From: an uncultured Bacteroidota bacterium
Lineage (GTDB): Bacteria; Bacteroidota; Bacteroidia; Flavobacteriales; Flavobacteriaceae
Length of the DNA stretch: 64,000 nt
Assembly: GCA_902516925.1 (NCBI GenBank)
Contig: CABYAF010000002.1
Coordinates: 46,824 to 110,823, forward strand
Direction: 5' to 3'
In this document: positions 28,262 to 37,485 of the stretch, piece by piece
Numbering within the stretch: the first letter of the stretch is position 1
How the letters are laid out: each line of letters begins with the position of its first letter
Translations under genes and position numbers: made by a program
Notes under the pieces: generated by a model
What the model was told of the DNA's origin: nothing
Database searches by the model: none
Seen by the model: only the letters and a program-made list of their open reading frames with translations

Positions 28262-29758
28262 ATGGCTTTACAAGAAAAATTAGGAATAGATGAGAGAATT
28301 AATGAAGCATTTCAACCCATATCTAATTTCTGGGAGGGACTAATCCTTCATGAATTTTTTGGAACAGGTATACCAACAATAATTTTCTTATTAGTTGGTG
28401 GAGCTGCATTCTTTACTCTTTACTTTGGATTTATTAATATTCGTGGATTTGGACTCTCCTTAAGGACAGTCATGGGAAGATATGATGGATTAGACGAAAA
28501 AAGGATGGGAAGTGGAGAGGTTAGTCACTTTCAGGCTCTGGCTACAGCAGTATCTGGTACTGTTGGTAATGGTAATATTGCCGGAGTCGCAATGGCAATT
28601 GCTATTGGTGGACCTGGTGCAACTTTCTGGATGATTTTGTGTGGACTACTTGGTATGTCATCAAAATTTGTTGAATGTACACTTGGAGTAAAATATAGAG
28701 ATGTTGGAGAGGATGGAACAGTTTATGGGGGACCCATGTATTACCTTTCAAAGGGATTAAAAGAGAGAGGTTTTGAAAAGTTTGGTAAAGTATTAGCAGT
28801 AATATTTGCAATTTTATGTATTGGTGCCTCATTTGGAGGTGGAAATGCAGCCCAGTCAAATCAAGCTGCACTTCAGATGGTTGATTTATTTGGTCTTACA
28901 GGTGGATCAGCAAGAACTATTGTTGGTGTTATAATGATGATTGTGGTTGGAATTATAATAATCGGTGGTATAAAAAGAATTGCATCTGTAACGGAAAAAA
29001 TAGTTCCTTTTATGGCAGGAATGTATGTCCTTGCATGTCTTTACATCATTTTTTCAAATCTATCATTTGTAGATGATGCATTTGCTATGATAATAAATGG
29101 CGCATTTGCTCCAACTGCTGCAGTAGGAGGTTTTATTGGAGTTCTAATCCAGGGATTTAGAAGAGGTGCCTTTTCAAATGAGGCAGGAGCTGGTTCTGCA
29201 TCAATTGCTCACTCTGCGGTTATAACTAGTTATCCTGCGTCTGAAGGATTAGTTGCTTTACTTGAACCATTTATTGATACTGTTGTAATATGTACTTTGA
29301 CTGCTCTTGTTATTATAATTTTTAATGGAGATAATACTTTATTTACTTATGGTAATTTAGTTGAAGGATCATCTGCTGTAATGGTTGGTGGCCAACAACT
29401 TGAAGGTGCAGGTCTTACATCTGCAGCATTTGCAGAATATATTTCCTTTTCAGGACCTTTCCTTGCTATAGCAGTTGTATTATTTGCTCTATCAACAATG
29501 ATCTCATGGTCATATTACGGTCTTCAATCTTGGATGTATGTTTTTGGAAAAGGTAAAATATCAGATCTTACTTATAAGTTACTCTTTTTGGTATTTATTG
29601 TTATCGGAGCAGCAGGTGATATGTCTTCAGTATGGGCGTTTTCAGATGCTATGATTCTAGCTCTTGTTTTTCCTAATATGATAGGATTATTTATTTTGTT
29701 TCCAAAAGTTAAAGAGGAGCTTTCTAAATATATTAATGCAATTAATAGCAGAAATTAA
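28262..29758 (+). CDS. Alanine/glycine:cation symporter (AGCS family)
   Basis: GSGEVSHFQALATAVSGTVGNGNIAGVAMAIAIGGPGATFWM, RGAFSNEAGAGSASIAHS; ATG at 28262 preferred over TTG 28250. Confidence 0.94.
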   Translation: MALQEKLGIDERINEAFQPISNFWEGLILHEFFGTGIPTIIFLLVGGAAFFTLYFGFINIRGFGLSLRTVMGRYDGLDEKRMGSGEVSHFQALATAVSGTVGNGNIAGVAMAIAIGGPGATFWMILCGLLGMSSKFVECTLGVKYRDVGEDGTVYGGPMYYLSKGLKERGFEKFGKVLAVIFAILCIGASFGGGNAAQSNQAALQMVDLFGLTGGSARTIVGVIMMIVVGIIIIGGIKRIASVTEKIVPFMAGMYVLACLYIIFSNLSFVDDAFAMIINGAFAPTAAVGGFIGVLIQGFRRGAFSNEAGAGSASIAHSAVITSYPASEGLVALLEPFIDTVVICTLTALVIIIFNGDNTLFTYGNLVEGSSAVMVGGQQLEGAGLTSAAFAEYISFSGPFLAIAVVLFALSTMISWSYYGLQSWMYVFGKGKISDLTYKLLFLVFIVIGAAGDMSSVWAFSDAMILALVFPNMIGLFILFPKVKEELSKYINAINSRN

Positions 29759-29781
29759 TAAGCTTATTAAATACAATTATT

Positions 29782-29789
29782 TATATTTG
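29782..29789 (+). promoter_or_regulatory. Putative -7 box TATATTTG for rpsU
   Basis: TAnnTTTG match in the 50-nt gap upstream of rpsU. Confidence 0.5.
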
Positions 29790-29810
29790 CGTTCGAAAAA
29801 CGAATTTTAG

Positions 29811-30005
29811 ATGTTAATTATACCAATTAAAGATGGCGAGAATATTGACAAAGCTCTAAAAAGATTCAAGCGTAAGTTTGATAAAACAGGAGTTATGAGA
29901 TCTCTTAGAGATAGAAAACAGTTTGTTAAGCCATCTATTGTCCACAGAACTAAGATCAAAAAAGCTCAATATATACAGAGGCTTAAGGATCAAGAAAATC
30001 TATAA
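29811..30005 (+). CDS. rpsU: 30S ribosomal protein S21
   Basis: 64 aa; basic; KALKRFKRKFDKTGVMRSLRDRKQFVKPS. Confidence 0.96.
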   Translation: MLIIPIKDGENIDKALKRFKRKFDKTGVMRSLRDRKQFVKPSIVHRTKIKKAQYIQRLKDQENL

Positions 30006-30049
30006 TATCCCTCACTTTTTTTTCGATAACATTGTACCTTAGATGCGAA

Positions 30050-30937
30050 ATGTTAATTGAAAAATTTATTGATTATCTAAAAATAGAAAAAAACTATTCT
30101 TCAAATACTCTATCCGCGTATGAGAAAGACTTAATAGAATTTAAATATTTTATTAATGAAAACATTGAAAAATATCCTATTGAACATGCTGAATATAAAG
30201 ATATTAGATTATGGATAGTTGAATTAGTTAATAAAAACTTATCTAATAGATCAATAAATAGAAAGGTTTCTAGTTTAAAATCATTTTATAAGTTCTTGGT
30301 TAAGACAAATACAATAAGTTCTTCTCCTCTTCTAGCTCATAGCCCTTTGAAACAATCAAAAAAGATTCAGGTCCCTTTTTCTAAGGAAGAAATAAATTCC
30401 TTATTAGATAGTGATTCCTTTAAAGGTGATTACAGAGGAGTGCTGCAGAAAACGATTATTACATTCTTTTATTTTACAGGAGTTAGGAGAATAGAACTTA
30501 TCAATCTTAAAGAATCTGATATTAATATGGATTCCTCAACTATCAGAATTATGGGAAAAAGGAGTAAGGAGAGGGTTATTCCAATGTTACCTAAATTAAA
30601 GAAATCAATTAAAGATTATCTCAATTTAAGATTAAAAGAATTTAATAATAAAACTCTTGAATATCTGTTTGTTTCAAAATCTTGTAGTCAACTTTCCGAA
30701 AAATATGTTTACAGAACAGTCAATGAATATTTTAAGTTGGTTTCTCCTAAAGTTAAAAAGGCTCCACACGTATTAAGACATAGCTTCGCAACTCATTTAA
30801 TTAATGAAGGTGCAGACATAAATTCAGTAAAAGAATTATTAGGTCATTCAAGTTTATCAGCAACACAAGTCTATAGTCATACAAGTATGGAAAGAATAAA
30901 AGAAGTCTTTAAAAACTCACATCCTAGAGCAAAATAA
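30050..30937 (+). CDS. xerC: Tyrosine recombinase XerC-like
   Basis: YFTGVRRIELINLKESDI, APHVLRHSFATHLINEGADINSVKELLGHSSLSATQVYSH; rpsU-xerC context; ATG 30050 chosen. Confidence 0.92.
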   Translation: MLIEKFIDYLKIEKNYSSNTLSAYEKDLIEFKYFINENIEKYPIEHAEYKDIRLWIVELVNKNLSNRSINRKVSSLKSFYKFLVKTNTISSSPLLAHSPLKQSKKIQVPFSKEEINSLLDSDSFKGDYRGVLQKTIITFFYFTGVRRIELINLKESDINMDSSTIRIMGKRSKERVIPMLPKLKKSIKDYLNLRLKEFNNKTLEYLFVSKSCSQLSEKYVYRTVNEYFKLVSPKVKKAPHVLRHSFATHLINEGADINSVKELLGHSSLSATQVYSHTSMERIKEVFKNSHPRAK

Positions 30938-31012
30938 TATTTAAAAATTTATTTCTATTTACTTTGTTTGAGCAGAAAAAAGCTTTTATTTTGCACTCAG
31001 TTTTTATAACAA

Positions 31013-31086
31013 GCCGATGTAGCTCAGCTGGCTAGAGCAGCTGATTTGTAATCAGCAGGTCGTGGGTTCGAGTCCCTCCATCGGCT
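31013..31086 (+). tRNA. tRNA-Thr (anticodon TGT)
   Basis: GCCGATG...CATCGGC acceptor pairing; loop TTTGTAA; GGTTCGAGTCC T-arm. Confidence 0.95.
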
Positions 31087-31104
31087 CTTTGAAATTTTGA
31101 AACT

Positions 31105-31186
31105 GGGGAGATACTCAAGCGGTCAACGAGAGCAGTCTGTAAAACTGTTGGCTACGCCTTCGTAGGTTCGAATCCTGCTCTCCCCA
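31105..31186 (+). tRNA. tRNA-Tyr (anticodon GTA)
   Basis: GGGGAGA...TCTCCCC acceptor pairing; loop CTGTAAA; long variable arm. Confidence 0.95.
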
Positions 31187-31195
31187 CATCTTAAT

Positions 31196-31268
31196 GCGGG
31201 AGTAGCTCAGTTGGTAGAGCGTCAGCCTTCCAAGCTGAATGTCGCGAGTTCGACCCTCGTCTCCCGCT
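31196..31268 (+). tRNA. tRNA-Gly (anticodon TCC)
   Basis: GCGGGAG...CTCCCGC acceptor pairing; loop CTTCCAA. Confidence 0.95.
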
Positions 31269-31279
31269 CAACTTTTTCT

Positions 31280-31351
31280 GCCGATATAGCTCAGGGGTAG
31301 AGCGTTTCCTTGGTAAGGAAGAGGTCACGAGTTCAAATCTCGTTATTGGCT
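31280..31351 (+). tRNA. tRNA-Thr (anticodon GGT)
   Basis: GCCGATA...TATTGGC acceptor pairing; loop TTGGTAA. Confidence 0.94.
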
Positions 31352-31354
31352 CAA

Positions 31355-31549
31355 CTATAATGTAGTTTTAAAAATAATTTGGTAGATAAGCAAAAAGGCT
31401 CCAAAGATAGCACCACCAAAGTAGACTATTTTCAAAAGTAGAATGAATTTCTTTCCTAGTATATTCTCTTTTTCCCACCTTCTTACTATTATTATTGCAA
31501 CAATAAAAAGTAATATTGAAAATAATGTACCAAACAAGTCAAAAATCAT
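31355..31549 (-). CDS. Small two-TM protein of unknown function
   Basis: 64 aa; MIFDLFGTLFSILLFIVAIIIVRRWEKENILGKKFILLLKIVYFGGAIFGAFLLIYQII. Confidence 0.55.
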   Translation of the reverse strand: MIFDLFGTLFSILLFIVAIIIVRRWEKENILGKKFILLLKIVYFGGAIFGAFLLIYQIIFKTTL

Positions 31550-31621
31550 AAATTAGTAACTATAAGTATGGCAAATTTAATTTAGAATTTTTTTAGATTG
31601 ACTTCCTTATTTGTTAAAAAA

Positions 31622-31777
31622 ATGAAAAAAAACATCAAGTATATAATTATTTTTTTTGTTGTAATATTTATAGACCTAATTATAAATGCTGGCTTTCTTC
31701 TCTATTCTGGTGGTAGTCACAAATCTCAACTCTCATTTATAGATAAGTTTTTATTAAAATTGATTGACTATTTCTAA
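31622..31777 (+). CDS. Possible 51-aa single-TM protein
   Basis: ATG...TAA reads MKKNIKYIIIFFVVIFIDLIINAGFLLYSGGSHKSQLSFIDKFLLKLIDYF; absent from the ORF track because of length. Confidence 0.4.
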   Translation: MKKNIKYIIIFFVVIFIDLIINAGFLLYSGGSHKSQLSFIDKFLLKLIDYF

Positions 31778-31793
31778 TTTAAATACCTCAAAT

Positions 31794-31824
31794 TTTGATT
31801 TTTATATTTTTTTTATCAATTTAG
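31794..31824 (+). promoter_or_regulatory. Putative promoter of the arg leader/operon: TTTG-N19-CAATTTAG
   Basis: -33-like TTTG (31794-31797), 19-nt spacer, and -7-like CAATTTAG (31817-31824; 4 of 6 fixed positions of TAnnTTTG). Confidence 0.4.
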
Positions 31825-31829
31825 CAATA

Positions 31830-31904
31830 ATGAATATGCTTTTGGAGAAAATTTATAATCGCATTTTTCTCAACCGCCTTACTCTTCGAGGACAGGTTGC
31901 ATAA
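31830..31904 (+). CDS. Candidate arginine-operon leader peptide MNMLLEKIYNRIFLNRLTLRGQVA*
   Basis: 24 codons with three Arg codons, all CGN (CGC, CGC, CGA), ending 62 nt before the first arg gene. Confidence 0.5.
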   Translation: MNMLLEKIYNRIFLNRLTLRGQVA

Positions 31905-31965
31905 TTCCCTATTGATATAACTTCGACAAGAAGTTAACTTATTTAACCAAATAAAATTCAGAAAA

Positions 31966-32487
31966 TTGATAATAGAACTGGCTAACGCCAAACATATAAT
32001 ACATAGTAAATTAATTAGTAAGCTAATAAATGAGTCCGCCAAAAATAGGGGGACAGGAATTGCTAGGAGATCTCCTACATATATAAAGGAAAAAATCTTA
32101 TCCGGAAATTCTGTAATTGCATTAGACATAAATAATTTTGCTGGGTTCTGTTATATTGAGGCATGGGAGCACGGAAAGTATGTTGCTCATTCTGGATTAA
32201 TAGTATCACCAAAATACAGAAATATGGGTATTGGGAAAAATATTAAGAAGAAGGTATTAGAACTCTCATTAAAAAAGTATCCAAAATCAAAGATTTTTGG
32301 AATCACAACCGGAATGCCAGTTATGAAAATAAATTATGAACTTGGATATAGACCTGCTCATTTTACTGAATTAACTGATGATCCAGAATTTTGGAAAGGC
32401 TGTAAAACATGTCAAAACTATGATATTCTTAAAAGAACTGAGTTTTCAATGTGTCTATGTACAGGTATGTTATATGATAAAAAATAA
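31966..32487 (+). CDS. GNAT N-acetyltransferase, likely N-acetylglutamate synthase of the arg operon
   Basis: GLIVSPKYRNMGIGKNIKKKVLELSL, ITTGMPVMKINYELGYRPAHFTEL; first gene of the arg cluster; TTG start. Confidence 0.82.
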   Translation: MIIELANAKHIIHSKLISKLINESAKNRGTGIARRSPTYIKEKILSGNSVIALDINNFAGFCYIEAWEHGKYVAHSGLIVSPKYRNMGIGKNIKKKVLELSLKKYPKSKIFGITTGMPVMKINYELGYRPAHFTELTDDPEFWKGCKTCQNYDILKRTEFSMCLCTGMLYDKK

Positions 32488-32489
32488 TT

Positions 32490-33674
32490 ATGAAAAACAA
32501 AACTATAATTTTAGCTTACAGTGGAGGTCTTGATACTTCATTTTGTTTAAAGAAACTATCAAGTGATGGCTTTGATGTTCATGCTATACTTGTAAATACT
32601 GGGGGCTTTGATAAACAAGAACTAAATAAAATTAAAAAACAAGCAACACAATTAGGTGCTTCAAAATTTGTTTCAATTGATGGAAAGCAACAATTCTACA
32701 ATAAATTAATTAAGTTTTTAATTTTTGGTAATGTTCTTAAGAATAATTCTTATCCTCTTTCAGTTAGTTCTGAAAGAATAATCCAAGCAATTGAAATAAT
32801 AAATTATTCAAAAAAAAACAATATAAATACCATTGCTCATGGATCAACTGGCGCAGGAAATGATCAAGTGAGATTTGATTCAATTTTTCAAATTTTAAAT
32901 CCTCATGTTAAAATAATTACTCCAATTAGGGACAACAATATTTCAAGGAAACAGGAAATATCATACTTAAAAAAAATGGGTGTAAACTTTACATGGAATA
33001 ATTCTAAGTATTCAATAAATAAAGGAATATGGGGTACTACAATTGGTGGTGATGAGACTTTAACTTCTTATAAAGCTCTTCCTAACAAGGCATTTACTAA
33101 AAAATTAATAGAAAGAAGAAAAAAAGTATTAAATGTAAAATTCATAAATGGAGAGATAGTATCAATAAATAATAAAAGGTCCAATCCAATTGATTTAATA
33201 AATTACCTTGAGAAAATATCTAGTCAATATGCTATTGGAAGAGACATACATGTTGGTGATACTATAATTGGAATTAAAGGTAGAGTAGGTTTTGAAGCAG
33301 CTGCAGCAAAAATTATAATTAAGGCTCATGAGCTTTTGGAAAAGCATACAATGTCAAAATGGCAAATTTTTCAAAAAGAATCTATTTCAAAATTATATAG
33401 TATGTTAATTCATGAAGGGCAATACTTTGATCCAGTAATTAAAGATATTGAAGCTTATCTTGAGAAAAGTCAAAGATATGTTACAGGAAATGTTTTTGTG
33501 GAATTAAGTCCATATAATTTTAAATTAAATGGTATTAAATCTAAACATGATTTAATGAATGATAATTCAGGAGTATATGGAGAAGAAAATTTAAACTGGT
33601 CCTCTGATGATATTAAAGGATTTATTAAAATTAATTCAAATTCTTCAAGAATATTTAAACAAATAAATAAATAG
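32490..33674 (+). CDS. argG: Argininosuccinate synthase
   Basis: ILAYSGGLDTSFCLKKL, HGSTGAGNDQVRFD. Confidence 0.95.
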   Translation: MKNKTIILAYSGGLDTSFCLKKLSSDGFDVHAILVNTGGFDKQELNKIKKQATQLGASKFVSIDGKQQFYNKLIKFLIFGNVLKNNSYPLSVSSERIIQAIEIINYSKKNNINTIAHGSTGAGNDQVRFDSIFQILNPHVKIITPIRDNNISRKQEISYLKKMGVNFTWNNSKYSINKGIWGTTIGGDETLTSYKALPNKAFTKKLIERRKKVLNVKFINGEIVSINNKRSNPIDLINYLEKISSQYAIGRDIHVGDTIIGIKGRVGFEAAAAKIIIKAHELLEKHTMSKWQIFQKESISKLYSMLIHEGQYFDPVIKDIEAYLEKSQRYVTGNVFVELSPYNFKLNGIKSKHDLMNDNSGVYGEENLNWSSDDIKGFIKINSNSSRIFKQINK

Positions 33675-33676
33675 TA

Positions 33677-34648
33677 ATGAAAAAAATAGGAATATTAGGA
33701 GGTTCTGGGTTTACAGGTGGTGAGTTAATTAGAATATTATTGAATCATCCAAAATTAAAAATAAAATTTATTTATTCATTATCTCAAAATGGAAAAAATG
33801 TTCATGAAATACATCCAGATTTATTAGGGAAAACAGATATTATTTTTTCTGATCAAATTAGCACAGATATTGATGTACTATTTCTATGTCTTGGACATGG
33901 AAAGTCTAGAATTTTTTTAGATAAATATAATTTTAAAAGTGATACGATTATAATTGATCTTAGTTCAGATTTTAGATTAACTAATAAAAACAAATATAAA
34001 TCAAGAAATTTTCTGTATAGTTTACCAGAGTTTAATAGAGAAAAAATTAAACAAAGTAAATCAATTGCAAATCCTGGATGTTTTGCAACCGCTATTCAAA
34101 TAGGTTTACTCCCATTAATCACTAATAATTTGATAAAAAATGATATTCATGTTAATGCGATAACAGGAAGCACTGGTGCTGGTAGGATTAGTTCAGATAC
34201 AAATAACTTCAACTGGAGGAATAATAATTTATCCATTTATAAACCTTTTAATCACCAACATTTAAATGAGATCTATCAAACATTGAATATTATGGGTAAC
34301 GATTCTAAAATTTATTTTGTTCCATATAGAGGAAACTTTACTAGAGGAATTTTCACTTCAATTTACATGAAATTTGATGATGAGATTGAAAATATCAAGA
34401 GTATCTATAAAGACTTCTATGAAAGTCATCCTTTTACCTTTTTGTCTAAAAATGATATTAACCTAAAAGAGGTAATTAATACTAATAATTGCCATGTGAG
34501 TATAGAATGCCACGAGAGTATAATTCATATAACTACTGTAATAGATAATCTTCTTAAAGGAGCATCTGGTCAAGCAGTACAAAACTTAAATATTATTTTT
34601 GGTTATGAGGAAAGCTTAGGTCTAAATTTTAAAGGTTCAATTTATTAA
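33677..34648 (+). CDS. argC: N-acetyl-gamma-glutamyl-phosphate reductase
   Basis: GILGGSGFTGGELIRILLNHP, NPGCFATAIQIGLLPL, GSTGAGR. Confidence 0.95.
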   Translation: MKKIGILGGSGFTGGELIRILLNHPKLKIKFIYSLSQNGKNVHEIHPDLLGKTDIIFSDQISTDIDVLFLCLGHGKSRIFLDKYNFKSDTIIIDLSSDFRLTNKNKYKSRNFLYSLPEFNREKIKQSKSIANPGCFATAIQIGLLPLITNNLIKNDIHVNAITGSTGAGRISSDTNNFNWRNNNLSIYKPFNHQHLNEIYQTLNIMGNDSKIYFVPYRGNFTRGIFTSIYMKFDDEIENIKSIYKDFYESHPFTFLSKNDINLKEVINTNNCHVSIECHESIIHITTVIDNLLKGASGQAVQNLNIIFGYEESLGLNFKGSIY

Positions 34649-34649
34649 T

Positions 34650-35774
34650 ATGAAAACATTCGACGTTTACAACCAATTCGATGTAGTTCCTGTCAAGGGA
34701 AAAGATGTATATGTTTATGATGAATTTAATAATAGATATTTAGATTTATATGGTGGTCATGCTGTAATTTCTATTGGTCACTCTGAAAAAAAATATGTCA
34801 AGAATATAACTAATCAACTTCAGAATATCGCATTTTATTCAAATGCTGTAAAAAACCCATTACAGGATAAATTATCGCAAGAAATTAACACTCAAGCAGA
34901 TTTAGATAATTATAAGTTATTTATGTGTAACTCTGGTGCTGAGGCTGTTGAAAATGCTCTAAAGCTTTCTTCTTTTTATACAGGAAAGAAGAGAATAATT
35001 GCTTTTAAAAATTCATTTCATGGCAGGACATCAGCAGCTGTTGCAGTAACTGACAATAAATACATTAACTCAGAGCTGAACAAACAACATAATGTTAGTT
35101 TTATTGAATTTAATGATATTAATAAATTAGAGAAAGAGTTGGATAAGGGAGATGTATGTGCAATAATATTTGAATCAATCCAGGGGGTTGGAGGACTAGA
35201 TCAACCAGATGATGACTTTATTAACGGACTGGCATATTATCAAAAAAAATATCAAGTATCTATAATTGCAGATGAGGTTCAATCAGGATTTTGTCGTTCA
35301 GGTCAATTTTTTGCTTTTCAAAAATTTAAGATTCAGCCTGATATAATTACCATTGCAAAAGGAATGGGAAATGGTTTTCCAGTAGGAGGAATTCTTGTAA
35401 ATCCTAATATTCATCCTAAAAAAGGTATCCTTGGGACAACATACGGTGGTAACCACCTAGCATGTGTCGCTTCTTTAAGTGTTCTTGAATTTTTGAAAAA
35501 AAATAATATTAGTAAAAAAGCCTTAGAGCTAGAGAGCTATTTTAAGAATATCGCTTCAAAATTTAATTACATAAAAAAGGTAAAGGGAAGAGGTTTGATG
35601 TTAGGACTTGAATTTGATTTCGATATCTCTGAATTAAGATCAAAGTTAGTATATGACCATAAAATTTTTACGGGTAGCAGTAGTAACAAGAATTTAATAA
35701 GAATATTACCTCCATTGTCAATTAAAAAAAATCATTTTGATATTTTTTTCAATGCACTCAATAAATCACTATGA
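34650..35774 (+). CDS. argD: Acetylornithine (or succinylornithine) aminotransferase
   Basis: FMCNSGAEAVENALKLS, FHGRTSAAVAVT, IIADEVQSGFCRSGQFFAFQ, TIAKGMGNGFPVGG. Confidence 0.93.
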   Translation: MKTFDVYNQFDVVPVKGKDVYVYDEFNNRYLDLYGGHAVISIGHSEKKYVKNITNQLQNIAFYSNAVKNPLQDKLSQEINTQADLDNYKLFMCNSGAEAVENALKLSSFYTGKKRIIAFKNSFHGRTSAAVAVTDNKYINSELNKQHNVSFIEFNDINKLEKELDKGDVCAIIFESIQGVGGLDQPDDDFINGLAYYQKKYQVSIIADEVQSGFCRSGQFFAFQKFKIQPDIITIAKGMGNGFPVGGILVNPNIHPKKGILGTTYGGNHLACVASLSVLEFLKKNNISKKALELESYFKNIASKFNYIKKVKGRGLMLGLEFDFDISELRSKLVYDHKIFTGSSSNKNLIRILPPLSIKKNHFDIFFNALNKSL

Positions 35775-36718
35775 AAAATTTCTATAACCTCAATGATATA
35801 AAAGATATTAATCAATCAATTGACGAAATACTTGATATAAAAAATAATATTGGAAAATATCAAAAGATCTTTGATGATAAAATTATTGGCTTAATTTTCT
35901 TTAACCCTAGTCTAAGAACCAGGATGAGTACATACAAAGCATCAAAAAATCTTGGTTTAGAACCCTTTTTTATAAATATCTCTAATAATACATGGTCTTT
36001 AGAATTTGAAGATGGTAAAATAATGGATTCCTCAAACGTTGAACATATAAAAGATGCTGCTAGGGTAATTTCTAATTATTGTGATATTATTGGTGTCAGA
36101 TCTTTCCCGTTATTAAAAAGTAAAGAAAATGATGCTGAAGATCAAATTATAAAAAGTTTTATTAAATACTCAAATATTCCAGTATTTAACATGGAGAGTT
36201 CAATTGCCCACCCTCTTCAAGCACTTACTGATTTAGTTACAATTAAAGAAAATTCTAAAGTTAAAAAACCAAAAGTATTATTGACATGGGCTCCTCACAT
36301 TAAACCTCTCCCTCATGCAGTGCCTAATTCATTTGTTAGAGCGATGAAGAAAATGAATTTTGATATATCAATTGCTAATCCTAAAGGTTTTGATCTCGAT
36401 CCAACTATTTCCAAAGGATTAAAAATTAATAATGACCAGTTAGATGCTTTCAAAGGTGTTGATTTTGTTTATGCAAAGAACTGGAGTTCTTTTGAAAACT
36501 ATGGTAAGGTAAGTAGTAACTATAATGACTGGATAGTTGATGAAAAAAAGATGGCAAAAACAAATAATGCGAAATTTATGCATTGTCTTCCGATTAGAAG
36601 AAATCTAGTTGCAACTGATAATGTTATTGATAGTGAACAATCACTTATTATTGACCAATCAGAAAATAGAACATATACTGCTCAATATATTATAAAAAAA
36701 CTATTAAAAAATGGATAA
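35771..36718 (+). CDS. N-acetyl/N-succinyl-ornithine carbamoyltransferase
   Basis: FFNPSLRTRMSTYKASKNLG (carbamoyl-P motif), HPLQALTDL, HCLPIRRN; argF'-type family of Bacteroidota; acyl-group specificity not assigned. Confidence 0.88.
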   Translation: MKNFYNLNDIKDINQSIDEILDIKNNIGKYQKIFDDKIIGLIFFNPSLRTRMSTYKASKNLGLEPFFINISNNTWSLEFEDGKIMDSSNVEHIKDAARVISNYCDIIGVRSFPLLKSKENDAEDQIIKSFIKYSNIPVFNMESSIAHPLQALTDLVTIKENSKVKKPKVLLTWAPHIKPLPHAVPNSFVRAMKKMNFDISIANPKGFDLDPTISKGLKINNDQLDAFKGVDFVYAKNWSSFENYGKVSSNYNDWIVDEKKMAKTNNAKFMHCLPIRRNLVATDNVIDSEQSLIIDQSENRTYTAQYIIKKLLKNG

Positions 36719-37484
36719 AATTTTAATTGTAAAGATAGGAGGAAACTTAATTAATAATAGTCATGTTTTAAATAGATTTTTAAAATCTTTTGCTAAAATT
36801 GAAACAAAAAAAATATTAATTCATGGTGGAGGTAATCAAGTTACAAAAATGTGTAAAAAATTAAATGTAGATGTTAAAATTAGAAATGGCAGAAGGATAA
36901 CAAGTATTCAAGATCTTGAGGTTGCTACAATGATTTATGCAGGTAGTTTAAACAAAACTTTAGTAACGAAATTACAATCATTTAATTGTAATTCAATTGG
37001 ATTATCTGGAGCTGACGCTAATTTAATCGAAAGTGTTAAAAGACCTGTAAAGGAAATTGATTATGGTTTAGTTGGAGATATAAAAAAAATAAATTCTATT
37101 TTTTTAAAAAATCTGATAGATCAAAATCTTACTCCTGTTATATGTTCAATTACTCATGATAAAAATGGTCAATTGCTCAATACTAATGCTGATACTATCT
37201 CTTCTGAAATAGCAATTTCACTATCAAAATATTATTCAGTTAATTTAATTTATTCTCATGAAAAAAATGGAGTTCTGTCAAACCAAAATGATGATAATTC
37301 TACATTCGATAAACTAAATGAAAAGGAATTTAATAATTACTTAAAGTTAAAAATTATATCCAATGGAATGATTCCCAAACTAACAAATTCATTTTATGCA
37401 TTGAATAATGGCGTAAAATCAGTTAAGATTGCTGGTCAATCTTTAGATGAAAAAAATATGAAATCAACAACAATAACTAATTAA
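36711..37484 (+). CDS. argB: Acetylglutamate kinase
   Basis: ILIVKIGGNLINN, KILIHGGGNQVTKM, GLSGADANLI, NTNADTISSEIA. Confidence 0.94.
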   Translation: MDKILIVKIGGNLINNSHVLNRFLKSFAKIETKKILIHGGGNQVTKMCKKLNVDVKIRNGRRITSIQDLEVATMIYAGSLNKTLVTKLQSFNCNSIGLSGADANLIESVKRPVKEIDYGLVGDIKKINSIFLKNLIDQNLTPVICSITHDKNGQLLNTNADTISSEIAISLSKYYSVNLIYSHEKNGVLSNQNDDNSTFDKLNEKEFNNYLKLKIISNGMIPKLTNSFYALNNGVKSVKIAGQSLDEKNMKSTTITN

Positions 37485-37485
37485 T

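Noticed and set aside
30050-30937. Tyrosine recombinase as evidence of a mobile element
   Set aside because: Sequence and rpsU-adjacent context fit the housekeeping XerC; no att-like repeats or phage genes found.
31918-31936. Hairpin upstream of the arg operon as an intrinsic terminator
   Set aside because: The stem is only 7 bp, AU-rich, and lacks a U-run, so I do not call it a terminator; kept only as part of the leader finding.
31821-32129. 102-aa minus-strand ORF over the arg leader and the start of the GNAT gene
   Set aside because: Antisense to a recognisable GNAT domain, and overlaps the leader/promoter region; no recognisable family.
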